NCBI RefSeq assembly: GCF_038502225.1
Contig: NC_091293.1
Coordinates: 1,734,203-1,798,202, forward strand
DNA from: Cherax quadricarinatus
Taxonomy: Eukaryota; Arthropoda; Malacostraca; Decapoda; Parastacidae
Reading direction: 5' to 3'
DNA length: 64,000 nt
Shown: positions 14,236-23,770 of the stretch, one piece after another
Position numbering within the stretch: the stretch's first letter is position 1
How the letters are laid out: each line of letters starts with the position of its first letter
Program-made: the position numbers and the translations under genes
Notes under the pieces: generated by a model
Database searches by the model: none
Told to the model about the DNA's origin: nothing
What the model saw: the letters and a program-made list of their open reading frames with translations, nothing else

Positions 14236-15445
14236 AGTGGAGGGCCGCGGGGGCCAGTGCCCCCGCGGCCCGGTTCATCATCAAACCTCGCGGTGGATCA
14301 GGGCTTGATCAAGCAGACTGTTTGTGCCGGCCGCAGGTACTGACTTTAGGTGCCTATCCAGCTCCCTCTTGGAGACAGCTTGAGGTCTACTGGTAATCCC
14401 TCTCATGTACTCAGGGAGACAGTTGAACGATCCTGGCCACCTGACATTTTCTTTGTTGTCTCTTAGTGTACTTATGGCGCCCCTGCTTTTCATTGGGGGA
14501 TGTTGCACCGCCTGCCGAGTCTTTCTGCTTTCATAGGGAGTGATTTCCGTGTGCAGATTTTGGACTAGTCCTTTTTATATTTTCCAAGTGTATATTATCA
14601 CTTATCTCTCTTGCCTGCTTTCCAAGGAGCACAGATCAAGGGATTTCAACCGTTCCCAGTAATTTAGGTGTTTTATTATACTTACACGTTCAGTGAAAGT
14701 TCTTTGTATATTCTCTAGGGCTGTAGTTTCGCTGGCCTTGAAAGGAGCCGTTAGTGTACAGCAAAATTTTCTTGGACCCTTAGCTTTGAAGGTTCTCAAT
14801 ATCCATCCTATTATTTTCCTAGATGTGGTAGATACATTGTTCTGATCTATGAAAGAGAAATTCTCTTACATTATCACTCCCAGGTCCTTCACATTAGTTT
14901 TTCGCTCAGTTGTTTGGTTGGAATTTGTGTTATTCCCCAGTCCAATTTTTATTTCCTCGAGTTTTTCATAGTGGAGTAATTGAAATTCGTTCTCACTTAA
15001 CTTTATATTTTTTTCTGAGGCCCATTGAAAGACTTGGTTAATGTCCGCTTGGAGAGTTACAGTATCCTTAATGGATGATACTATAATATCGTCAGCAAGG
15101 GAGGACACCGTGTTGTGGCTTACATCTCTGTCTATATCAAATATGAGGATGAGGAAGAGGATGTCAGCGAGTACTGTACCTGCTGGAACAGAGCTTTTCA
15201 CTGTAACCGCCTCTAACTTTACTCTAATTGTTCTATTGTTAGGAAGTTATAGAACCATCTACTCACTTTTCCTTTATCTGGCATTTTGTGTGTTATTACA
15301 CCATGATCGCACTTGTTGAAGGCTTATGCAAAGTCTATGTTTACTAGATCTGTATTTTGTTTGTCTTCCAGTGCGTCCAGAAACATGTCATAGTCGTCCA
15401 GTAGTTGTGAGAGGCAAAGGTGACCTGCTATAAACCCATTTGTAC
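14236..15445 (-). mobile_element. LINE A (CR1-like) 3' half, decayed
   Basis: The GC-rich 3' end (GGGCCGCGGGGGCCAGTGCC on the plus strand at about 14241) is followed on the minus strand by the C-terminal and RT regions of LINE A. These are frames 14508-14281, 14799-14602, 15201-14866 (SSVPAGTVLADILFL and ADDIIVSSIKD) and, near 15440-15310, LLDDYDMFLDALEDKQNTDL. FADD reads LADD here. Several frameshifts make it a pseudogene. Sister copies are at 19737-20858, 38395-39520 and 59453-61597. Confidence 0.8.
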
Positions 15446-15945
15446 GTTGGAGTGCGGGCAACCGACACCAAGAGCTTGATCGATCAGGCCAGCACCTAGG
15501 AGGATTGGTCTTGGACCAATATACAGAGGCGGTGACCTCCTTCCTCTCTGCAACCATCCCTACTTCCCTTCCTATTCCCTCTACCTCCCTCACGGCCTCT
15601 TACCTACAAAGCTTTCCACCTTCCCATGACCTAGACTCCTTCCCACCCACCATGTGAACCTCCATTCTCTCTGCCCTTCTGTCATACTTCAACCCTTCCT
15701 CTCTTTCTGCCTAGTATTTACCCTCCATTTCATTTCCCACTCTTCATAGCATTTTCCTTCCCCTCCATTGCCCTCCTTCCCTTTCCCCCTGCCTCTCTTC
15801 CTCCCAATCTCTATTCTCTGCCTTCTTCCATCCACTCCATCCCAAGTCCTCTTCCTACCTCCCTCTCCTTTACTATCCCCATCCCTTATCTCCCTTTCTC
15901 TTTTCCTCTGTCTTTCTTCCTCCCTCCCTCCCTCTCTTTGCACCA
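15446..15945. repeat. Polypyrimidine low-complexity tract
   Basis: After a short GC-rich link (15446-15540) the plus strand is almost all C and T to about 15945, with CCTTCC and TCTCTC blocks. The overlapping Arg/Glu/Gly-rich minus-strand frame (15689-15970) is a by-product of composition. Confidence 0.85.
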
Positions 15946-16084
15946 GGAATCCTAATGAAAATGCCAGCAACTGTGGACAATGGACACTCTCAGGGGAAAT
16001 TGAAGTTGTATAGTGTGATGCAGGTCGGTGTGGCAGGCCTGGTATTGACCACCCTTAATTAATTCTAACTTTCTGCTCTGTTTA

Positions 16085-16325
16085 TTATCCCTACCTGCAC
16101 TCCTACCCACAACATATCCAGTCACCAGTATCCCTACAAACACTCTTACCCACCACATATCCAGCTACCAGTGCCCCCTCTGCATGCACTATTACCCACC
16201 ACATTCCCAGCTAGCGGTGCCCCATCTGCACTCTTCCCCACAACATTCCCAGCTACCAGTGTCCCATCTGCACTCTTACCCATCACATACCTGTCCCCTA
16301 TCTGCACTCTTAGCTACCGTATGCC
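16085..16325. repeat. 42-bp minisatellite, about 5-6 degenerate units
   Basis: Repeated block starting CACTCTTACCCACCACAT, followed by CCCAGCTACCAGTGCCCCAT. Units vary by several substitutions and small indels. Non-coding. Confidence 0.85.
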
Positions 16326-16445
16326 CAGTTAAATATATGAGACGTGTTATTGAAGGCTTGGATAATATTTTGTATTTCCTCCTGATTTTATTGAAGAAGA
16401 AAAAAAGAGATTTGGGCAAAGAGTTGTTTGTCTATGCAGAGTGTA

Positions 16446-16960
16446 AAGGTACCTAGGTAGGTAGTAGATTCGCCGGTATAATCGCCCGGTCCGGGCCTTT
16501 TCCAAGAGGTGGCCCGGCCTTGGCTCCTTTTCGTGGGAGTGTCTTAGACCAACGTCTGCCATGGCAGGAGGTACAAGTAACTCCTCGTCTTCTGGGACCA
16601 GACGTCTACAGGCCTAACCCCAGGCATATGGTCACTGTCTTGAACACTATGTGCTTAATTGTCCACTTATTGAGGAATACAGAGACAGACAGTGTAATAA
16701 CCTATGTGACATGTCAAGATATCTTATTAATGAAAATACGATACCAGATATACTAAGCAAATTTCCTAAATTTGCTTGTAACAAATAAGTGATCTGTAGA
16801 TATGTAGATATAAACCCATATGTACACCTGTTAACCCTTTTGGGGCCTAGTTCGTAGGCTTTTTGTGTATCCATATACTCTTGCACTACCGTCCATAGGA
16901 TGGATATGGGGTGCACAATAAACCAGCCACTTCGGTGGCAAAATCTAATCTAATCACTCA
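16446..16960 (+). mobile_element. 3' end of a LINE with RNase H-type C-terminus region, plus GC-rich leader repeat
   Basis: It begins with a GC-rich motif (TTCGCCGGTATAATCGCCCG) also seen at 55405-55465. A short coding remnant at about 16640-16788 gives HYVLNCPLIEEYRDRQC and IPDILSKFPKFACNK then a stop. This resembles the zinc-finger-like C-terminal tail of I/Jockey-type LINEs. The 3' UTR has CTACCGTCCATAGGATGGAT and GGGGTGCACAATAAACCAGC, with an AATAAA, and ends in TAATC repeats. A related 3' UTR lies in reverse at 17455-17845. Confidence 0.65.
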
Positions 16961-17454
16961 GTGGGTGGAACAAAATGCATAACACCAGCAAAGTGCATGA
17001 TAAACTAATAAATATATAAATCGCACGGTATTCCATCTTCAATCAAGATCGTAGAAGTTGGATAATTGATGCACAAAAAGCTTGTAGATATATTACGTTC
17101 TCCTCACAACGGAAGTACTTTCGTGGATGCACTGGCAGATGTTTGCAGACTTTATCTTCTTCACCGTGGCAAAATTTTATGGAACCCTTAACAGTTAATC
17201 CACCTAATAACCAAACAAATATTCTTACATCACCTTTCATTAATGAACAACCAGCAGAGAACAATACAGTACAAACTGCACTAAAATTTTCTGTAGAAGA
17301 AACAGAAAAAATATACTATATCCAAACGACGTGATTTGTCACATTTAGCCAAAAACTGTATATGAAAACGATGGATATTGAGTCTTCTTGCCAAGGCAGT
17401 CAAGAAGGTAAACTTTCAATGATGTTGTGAAGTTTTTAGTTTAATATGTTTATT
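16961..17454. other. Unclassified stretch
   Basis: A plus-strand frame through about 17080-17335 (ending EETEKIYYIQTT) is open for roughly 80 codons, but I recognise no domain and no start context. It may be low-level decayed element sequence. Confidence 0.4.
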
Positions 17455-17845
17455 ATGCACCCCATACCCATCCTGTGGGCGGTAGTCAAAAGATTACAGA
17501 GGTACATAATGGGTCCAGGGACTGGGCCTCAAAATTTTGATAGCTGAGCAAGTTACAAAGGTAATGAACTCAGAATTTACAAATGTAATGAACTCACAAT
17601 TTACAAAGGTAATGAACTCACAATTTACCAAGGTAATGAACTCACAATTTACAAAGGTAATGAACTCACAATTTACAAAGGTAATGAACTCCAGGTAGGT
17701 CTGGTCACAATCATGACAAGTTACAAAGGTATTTACAGATTACTGAGGTACGTAATGGGTCCAGGGACTGGGCCCCCAAAGTTTTGATAGCTGAACTAGG
17801 TACAAAGGTAATGAACTCACAAGTGATGTTGTGAAGTTGGGAGAA
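17455..17845 (-). mobile_element. LINE 3' UTR, reverse orientation, with internal 24-bp tandem expansion
   Basis: On the minus strand it ends with CCCACAGGATGGGTATGGGG and TGCATAATAAAC, matching the 3' UTR at 16830-16930. Inside, 17551-17693 holds about six copies of a 24-bp unit containing GGTAATGAACTCACAATTTA. The block GGGTCCAGGGACTGGGCC occurs twice (about 17510 and 17758). The tandem units appear to be an expansion of UTR sequence. Confidence 0.65.
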
Positions 17846-17847
17846 TT

Positions 17848-17921
17848 ATTTTTTTTTTTTTTTTTTTTTTTTTTTATTTTTTTATTTGTTTTTTTTTTTG
17901 TTTTTTTTTTTGTTTTTTTAC
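17848..17921. repeat. Poly-T tract with interruptions
   Basis: About 74 bp of T with scattered A and G. It may be an A-tail of a minus-strand retrocopy, but no body was identified next to it. Confidence 0.9.
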
Positions 17922-18001
17922 ATCAGTTGCCTGTAGGATGGGAACCGGGAAAATTTCAGTAATAAGATTGCATTTTTTAAACCTTATTGAGTCCTGTCTT
18001 G

Positions 18002-18007
18002 TTTATT
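18002..18007 (-). promoter_or_regulatory. Poly(A) signal AATAAA for the protease ORF
   Basis: TTTATT on the plus strand is AATAAA on the minus strand, 38 bases downstream of the stop codon. The spacing fits a compact 3' UTR. Confidence 0.5.
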
Positions 18008-18044
18008 TGATTCTTTAATTCTGTTCAAATACTTTTCACTATTT

Positions 18045-19172
18045 TTAAGGTATTGAGGGGGTAGGATCGGAGAATGGAAAAGCAGGAAAGGGAAAGAAAG
18101 GTGGTGGAAGGCAGATGAAAGGAAGGACAAGGAAGTAAGGTGGAGCAGGGAAGTAAAAAGGAAGGTAGAAGGGAGGAGGAAAAAAGACGAAAGGAGTTGG
18201 GACTGGAAAATAAGGAGGTGGGTCAGGGAAAGGAGGAGGTGGGTCAGGGAAAGGAGGAAGTGAGTCAGGGAAAGGAGGGGGTGGGTCAGGGAAAGGAGGA
18301 GGTGGGTCAGGGAAAGAAGGAGGTGGGTCAGAGAAAGGAGGAAGTGAGTCAGGGAAAGGAGGGGGTGGGTCAGGGAAAGGAGGAGGTGGGTCAGGGAAAG
18401 GAGGAGGTGGGTCAGGGAAAGGAGGAAGTGAGTCAGGGAAAGGAGGGGGTGGGTCAGGGAAAGGAGGAGGTGGGTCAGGGAAAGGAGGAGGTGGGTCAGG
18501 GAAAGGAGGAGATGGGTCAGGGAAAAGAGGTGGGTCAGGGAAAGGAGGTGATGCAGGGAAGGAAGGAGGAGGTGGTAAAGGTCGTACTGGAGTATAATCG
18601 GGTAGGATGGAGTCTGTGCTAGAGGGATCAACAGTAAGATTTATATCGTTATCAAACTCTAAAAGAATTTCCTTCACACGTTGTATGGAAGTCCAGTCCG
18701 TGAAGGATCCCATGCCATCCTTGTAGGACTTAATCAGTAACCACGAATCCTTCTGCTTGGAGCGTGTTACATGGTCCAGAAAGCTGAATGCGTGATAGGC
18801 ACAAGTATTGTACAAGTCTCGCTGGAAGTCGGCGTTGACCACGGTGACTTTGAACCAGGGAATCCTGTGTTTCTTCATGTAATCCCTGAACAAGTAGTGG
18901 ACTGGTCGTGCAGTTGAATCATAGTACAGGAACTGTCCATTAGCAGCCCTGTATATAGATACAGCGTGTCCAACGGAGTGCAGTAGAAGGACCAGAAACA
19001 TACCTTCCTTGCGGCGGAGAACTCTCTCTTGCAATAAATCACTGTCAAAAACTAAGCGACACAGACGAACGGGTCGCCGGGTGGAGTTAAGTATCTCCCA
19101 GATGTCTTTCATGGACAAGCATCGCACTGCCTTCAGGGAGGGATGATATGTTCCCAAGTACTCAACATCCAT
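18045..19172 (-). CDS. Orphan adenain-like cysteine protease with proline-rich repeat tail (putative)
   Basis: An intact 375-codon single-exon ORF. I chose the ATG at 19172 (context CACAATGG, a good eukaryotic start); the frame is open a further 17 codons upstream but without an ATG. Residues 1-195 look like an adenain/C5-C48-type protease. They show an early EYLGTY block (4-9), HSVGHAVSI (His69), YYDS (Asp85), and FQRDLYNTCAYHAFSFL with Gln117 and Cys124. This gives the His-Asp-Gln-Cys order of that fold, with a Gln-Cys spacing of seven. Residues about 198-375 are Pro/Phe/Asp repeats (PPPPFPD, SLPPFPD). A poly(A) signal lies 38 bases past the stop. Such proteases occur in Maverick/Polinton elements and DNA viruses, but no partner gene (polymerase B, integrase, capsid, ATPase) is visible within 10 kb. 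The function is inferred from motifs only. Alternatives are a SUMO-type protease relative or a domesticated gene. Confidence 0.55.
   Translation of the reverse strand: MDVEYLGTYHPSLKAVRCLSMKDIWEILNSTRRPVRLCRLVFDSDLLQERVLRRKEGMFLVLLLHSVGHAVSIYRAANGQFLYYDSTARPVHYLFRDYMKKHRIPWFKVTVVNADFQRDLYNTCAYHAFSFLDHVTRSKQKDSWLLIKSYKDGMGSFTDWTSIQRVKEILLEFDNDINLTVDPSSTDSILPDYTPVRPLPPPPSFPASPPFPDPPLFPDPSPPFPDPPPPFPDPPPPFPDPPPPFPDSLPPFPDPPPPFPDPPPPFPDPPPPFPDSLPPFSDPPPSFPDPPPPFPDPPPPFPDSLPPFPDPPPPFPDPPPYFPVPTPFVFFPPPFYLPFYFPAPPYFLVLPFICLPPPFFPFPAFPFSDPTPSIP
18215..18560. repeat. 21-bp in-frame minisatellite within the protease ORF
   Basis: The unit GGAGGTGGGTCAGGGAAAGG (plus-strand phase, 21 bp in total) occurs about 15 times. 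A variant with AAGTGAGTCAGGG appears every third or fourth unit, so the protein alternates PPPPFPD with SLPPFPD. The length is a multiple of three and the frame is kept. The antisense Gly/Lys/Glu-rich frame is a shadow. Confidence 0.9.
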
Positions 19173-19399
19173 TGTGGTGATATTAGTTATAATAGTAGTG
19201 TTAGTGTAAATTAGGCAAGACAATGTTTGCAGTTATTATATTTACACAGAGTTACATACACTTGCATCATATAGCATGAATGTCAGAATATAGTTAGAAC
19301 GGAATTTTATGATAGTGTAAGAAAGTGATCTGGTTAGAGTGATTAGTACTGAAGATAGTGAGTTGGCAATTAGTGTTTAGAAATGATGATAATGGGCTG

Positions 19400-19735
19400 T
19401 TCATAGTGTCAATGAAAAAATAGTGAACTAGTGTAGTGTTAAGAAGTGATGATTGGTGATAGTGTTACGTAATGAAGATAGTGATCTACTGATAGTGTTA
19501 AGAAGTGATGACTGGTAACAGTGTTAAGTAATGAAAATAGTGAACTAGTGTAGTGTTAAGAAGTGATGATTTGTGATTGAGTTAATGGAGATAGTGAGCA
19601 ATAATAGTGTTAAGAAGTGATGATTGGTGATTGTGTTAAATAATGGAGATAGTGAGCTAGTGATAGTGTTAAGTGATGAGTTGCAATATTGTTAAGTAAT
19701 GAAGATAGCGAACCAGTGATAGTGTTAAGAAATTA
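19400..19735. repeat. Degenerate 55-60 bp tandem repeat upstream of the protease ORF
   Basis: The anchor GTGTTAAGAAGTGATGA recurs about every 55-60 bp (roughly 19438, 19496, 19555, 19607), interleaved with AATGAAGATAGTGA. It lies 5' of the protease start on the minus strand and ends at LINE A. Any promoter role is speculative. Confidence 0.75.
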
Positions 19736-19736
19736 T

Positions 19737-20858
19737 GATAAATTATTGAATGCAGACGCAATATACACAGACTTTGCAAAAGCCTTCGACAGGTGTGACC
19801 ATGGCGTAATAGCGCACAAAATGCGTGGTAAAGGAATAACAAGAAAAGTTGGTAGATGGATCAATAATTTCCTCACAAACTGAACACAAAGAGTAGTAGT
19901 CTACAGATTAAAGTCTGAGGCAGCTACAGTGAAAAGCTCTGTTCCACAAGGCACGGTACTCGCTCCCATCTTGTTCCTCACCCTCATATCTGACATAGAC
20001 AAGGATGTCAGCCACAGCACCGTGTCTTCCTTTGCAGATGACACCCGAATCTGCATGACAGTGCCTGACATTGCAGACACTGCAAGGCTCCAGGCGGACA
20101 TCAACCAAATCTTTCAATGGGCTGTAGAAAACAATATGAAGTTCAATGATGAGAAATTTCAATTACTCCGATATGGTAAACATAAGGAAATTAAAACTTG
20201 ATCAGAGTATAAAACAAATTCCAGCCACAAAATAGAGCGAAAAACCAACGTCAAAGACCTGGGAGTGATCATGTCGGAGGATGTCACCTTCAAGGACCAT
20301 AACATTGTATCAATCGCATGTACTAGAAAAATGACAGGATGGATAATGAGAACCTTTAAAACTAGGGATGCCAAGCCCATGATGGCACTCTTCAGGTCAC
20401 TTGTTCTATCTAGGCTGAAATATTACTGCACACTAACAGCACCTTTCAAGGCAGGTGAAATTGCTGACCTAGAAAATGTACAGAGAACCTTCACGGCGCG
20501 CATAACGGAGATAAAATACCTCAATTACTGGGAGCGCTTGAAGTTCCTGAACTTGTACTTCTTGGAACGCAGGCGGGAGAGATACATACTTATATACACC
20601 TGGAAAATCCTAGAGGGACTAATACCGAACTTGCACACGAAAATCACTCACTACGAAAGCAAAAGACTCGGCAGACGATGCAGCATCCCCCCCAATGAAA
20701 CGCAGGGTTGTCACTAGCACGTTAAGAGACAACACAATGAGTGTCAGGGGCCCAAGGCTGTTCAACTGCCTCCCAGCATACATAAGGGGGATTACCAATA
20801 GACCCCTGGCTGTCTTCAAGCAGGCACTGGACAAGCACCTAAAGTCGGTACACAAATA
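19737..20858 (+). mobile_element. LINE A (CR1-like), RT to C-terminus, plus strand
   Basis: The frame 19740-19883 has YTDFAKAFDRCDHGVI; 19929-20201 has SSVPQGTVLAPILFL and the intact catalytic FADDTRICM; 20265-20717 has NVKDLGVIMSEDVTF and FKAGEIADLENVQRTF. Stops at about 19881 and 20201 and a frameshift near 20700 inactivate it. The 5' half is missing. The 3' end breaks off at codons for LDKHLKS, where a PLE end begins. Confidence 0.85.
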
Positions 20859-20888
20859 ACCCGTACATAAAAGAGAGAAGCTTACGAC

Positions 20889-20923
20889 GACGTTTCGGTC
20901 CGACTTGGACCATTTACAAAGTC
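20889..20923 (-). ncRNA. Hammerhead-like motif at PLE end (putative)
   Basis: Minus strand: CTTTGTAAATGGTCC, loop AAGTC, GGACCGAAACGTC. A five-base stem II (GGTCC/GGACC) and GAAAC are clear, but the first box (TTGTAA) departs from CUGAUGA. The position downstream of the coding region matches the motif at 45528-45555. Confidence 0.4.
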
Positions 20924-20970
20924 ACACTAACCAGAAGTGGAGCAGGACGGCTATATACAGGCAGGAAGAG

Positions 20971-20986
20971 GTGGTGGTGGTAGTAA

Positions 20987-21031
<45 letters not shown>

Positions 21032-21060
21032 AAGTAGTAGTAGTGGTAGTGGTAGTAGTG
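20971..21060. repeat. (TAG)n/(GGT)n trinucleotide repeat
   Basis: About 90 bp of TAG/TGG triplets in the PLE 3' UTR. A similar (TAG)n lies at the same relative place in the PLE at 45615-45655. Confidence 0.95.
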
Positions 21061-21299
21061 GGAATAAGGAGAAGGAGCCAGTCAAATACAAAGGAAGGGG
21101 AGCACTGCAAGGGAGCTAGGTGCCCACAGAGGAAGAGCAAGCGCACAGAGGTGGGTGAAAGGGGAAGTGGTGAAATAAATAAAGAAGGAACAGAAGCACG
21201 AGACAGAAGAGAGAAAGACAACCCAGAGGAGAAAGAGGAAAGGGGAAGAGGGAGAAGAAGAAAAAGAAAAAGAAAAAGGAAAAATGAAAAAATGAGGAG

Positions 21300-22280
21300 T
21301 CAGGTTAAGTCACGGGTGTTCTGAAGTTTGGAGCATTTTACAATGTAGTGGAAGAGGAAGGCATCTACAGAGACGAAGCCGGGGCTAAGATTCACACAAG
21401 GAAAGTTGTGTATTAGGGAGGATTCAACTAGACGGCGACTGTTCGAGTTGGAAGTAGGGAAGACAGTTTTAGCGGAAGACCAGTCAATAGGATGGCTATG
21501 ATCTCTGACGTGACAGAAAAGAGCATTGTTAGTGTTGGCAAGCCTAACACTATTTTTGTGCTCCCTAAGTCTGTCAGAAAGAGATCGACAAGTTTCTCCG
21601 ACGTATTGAAGAGGACAGGAGGAGCAAGAAATAGAGTAGATACCAGGAACATCTGTAGAGGGAGGAGAGGTGTGAACGAGATTAGTGCGAAGAGTGTTAG
21701 TCTGGCGGAAGGTAAGCTTGATGTCTAAGGGACGGAGAGTATTGTTGAGATTAGAAAAACCGGAAATGTAGGGAAGGCAGAGGATAGAAGAGTTCCCAGG
21801 AGTAGAGAGTTTGGGAGAGAAGAAATTAGCACGTGAGAGGGCAGAGTCTATGAAATGGGAAGGGTAACCAAGTCAGGAAAACGAATTATGAAGAGTGGAA
21901 ATTTCTGCTGGAAGGAACTGAGTATCACAGATGCGGAGGGCACGGAGAAAGAGGAGATAAGAACACTTTTTCTTAACAGGGGAAGCATGATAGGAAAAGT
22001 AGTGAATGTACATGCCACTGTGCATAGGTTTTCGGTAAACGGAAAAGAAAAAACCTGTATCTGAGCGGTGGACATGAACATCAAGGAAAGGAAGCAAGGA
22101 ATTAGATTCCCATTCAGCTTTAAACTTAATGGAAGGGGCAAGATTATTAAGAGCTTCAAGAAAAGGTTGGAAGAGACTGGAGTCATGAGGCCACAGAGCA
22201 AAGATGTCATCCACATAGCGGAGCCAGAGTGAAGGTTGCACATCGAGGGTAGGAAGAAGAACAGTCTCGAAGTATTCCAT
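21300..22280 (-). pseudogene. PLE reverse transcriptase (C-terminal half) and GIY-YIG endonuclease, one stop
   Basis: The frame 22280-21876 shows MEYFETVLLPTLD, LRYVDDIFALW (catalytic YVDD), LLPFLDVHVHR and VYRKPMHSG. After a TGA at 21873-21875, the same frame stays open for 190 codons to a TGA near 21300. It contains the endonuclease: PGIYSISCSSCPLQYVGET (GIY and YVG), CRSLSDRLREH (the Arg) and RRLVESSLIHNF (the Glu). This order, RT then GIY-YIG in one polyprotein, defines Penelope-like elements. The context of the stop suggests a CGA to TGA change. Confidence 0.9.
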
Positions 22281-22317
22281 GTAAAGATGTAGTTTAGTGA
22301 CCTTAAGCTCACTGGCC

Positions 22318-22348
22318 GTCTGACCTCACTAGGTCAGTGAGGTCAGAC
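22318..22348. repeat. 12-bp perfect hairpin
   Basis: GTCTGACCTCAC (22318-22329) pairs with GTGAGGTCAGAC (22337-22348) around a 7-base loop. It lies at the 3' end of the CR1 element, between it and the PLE. Confidence 0.85.
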
Positions 22349-22414
22349 ACGTCACTTAAGGGAGGAGCACGGCATCTGACCTAGTAGCACAAGTTAGTTA
22401 GGTCCAACTAAGAC

Positions 22415-23679
22415 CTACCTCCACCCACTAATGTATTTATCAAACCTATTTTTAAAACTACTCAACGTCTTAGCTTCTATGACGGTATTCGGGAGTTTGT
22501 TCCACTCATCCACAACTCTATTATCAAACCAGTGCTTTCCTATATCCTTTCTGAATCTGAATTTTTCCAATTTAAAACCATTGCTGCGAGTCCTGTCTAT
22601 GTTATATACTTTTAACACTCTATTTACATCCCCTTCATTAATTCTTGTTTTCCATTTATACAACTCAATCATATCCCCCTTAATTCTACGCCTTTCTGGA
22701 AAAAGCAGATTCAGGGCCCTCAGTCTATCCTCATAGGGAAGATTACTGATACATGGGATCAACTTTGTCATCCTCCTTTGTTTTGTACATTTTCCGGCGC
22801 ATTTATATCCATTCTGTAATACGGTTACCAAAACTGCGCAGCATAATTTGAATGAGGCCTAACCAAAGGTATGGAGAGTTCAAGAACAACCTGAGGACTT
22901 CTATTATTTATACTTCTTGCTATGAAGTCAAGGATTCTGTTAGCTTTATTACGAACGCTTATGCACTGTTGTCTTGGTTTCAGATTACTGCTAACCAGAA
23001 CTCCTAAATCCTTTTTACAATCAGTAATATTAAGATCTACATTATTTAGTTTATATGTGGCATGGTTAATTTCCTGTCCAACATTTAGAACTTTGCATTT
23101 GTCTATATTAAACTGCTTCTGCTACTTCTCCGACCACTACATCAGTCTATTCAAATCATCCTGGAGTGCTCTAATGATATCATTACAATGAATTGGATGG
23201 CTTTTTTTGCAGTCATCAGCAAATTTGCTTATGTTGCTATTTATTCCCTCATCTATGTCGTTTATGTAGACTGTGAACAACCAGTGGCCCAACACTGACC
23301 GCTGTGGAACGTGCCCCCATTCTGTTTTCTCTCAATTTATGCAAACTCTCTGCTGCCTATTTGTCAACCATGCCTCTATCCAGGAAAAAATTTCTCCTCC
23401 TATTCCGTTTGCCTTAAGTTTTCTCAACAGCCTTTGATGTGGAACTCTATCGAAAGCCTTACTGAAGTCCATATACACAATATCGTGTTCAATACCATGA
23501 TCTACCTCCTCAAATACCTTAGTGAAGAAAGTTAATAAATTCGTAAGATAGGAACGCCCCTTTGTAAAACAGTGCTGGGATTCATTAATCAATTTATGCC
23601 TTTCAAGAGGGCTATAATTAGAAGCTAAGGACCTATTACCTGCCTTGTGAATGGGTATTACATTTGCCATTTTAAACAT
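22415..23679 (-). pseudogene. CR1 reverse transcriptase and C-terminal domain
   Basis: The frame 23679-23332 has ANVIPIHKAGNRSLASNYSP, KGRSYLTNLLTFFTK and YMDFSKAFDRVPHQ. A further frame holds SVLGHWLFTVYIND and KFADDCK (near 23210). The frame 22831-22415 has LPYEDRLRALNLLFPERRR and VVDEWNKLPNTVIEAKTL. The SNYRP block reads SNYSP and at least two frame changes occur. Similar C-termini recur at 51490-51965 and 52030-52430. Confidence 0.8.
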
Positions 23680-23770
23680 ACCCCTGGGGTATCCTGGTAA
23701 TATCTGATGTTTTCATCCCTACTACTGCAGCCTGATTGTTTTCCACAAACACCAATACCTCCGTAATCTA

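Larger units (their letters stand above)
20859..22290 (-). mobile_element. Penelope-like element, 5'-truncated, with RT, GIY-YIG and ribozyme-like end
   Basis: On the minus strand: RT C-terminal half (22280-21873), GIY-YIG endonuclease (21870-21300), a UTR with a (CTA)n run, and a terminal hammerhead-like motif at 20889-20923. The coding part has a single nonsense codon, making this the best preserved PLE here. The 5' end stops at about 22290 next to a CR1 3' end. Confidence 0.85.

Noticed and set aside
15689..15970. Arg/Glu/Gly-rich 93-codon minus-strand frame
   Set aside because: It is caused by the polypyrimidine tract and has no domain or homologue that I recognise.
16347..17334. Short frames on both strands between LINE 3' ends
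   Set aside because: Except for the LINE C-terminal remnant near 16640-16788, none shows a domain or a plausible start and end.
18140..18622. Plus-strand Gly/Gln/Lys/Glu-rich frame of 160 codons
   Set aside because: It is the antisense of the proline-rich part of the protease ORF and carries no domain.
20922..21221. Frames of poly-Thr, poly-Val and poly-Ser around 21000
   Set aside because: They are translations of a (TAG)n/(GGT)n repeat in a PLE untranslated region.
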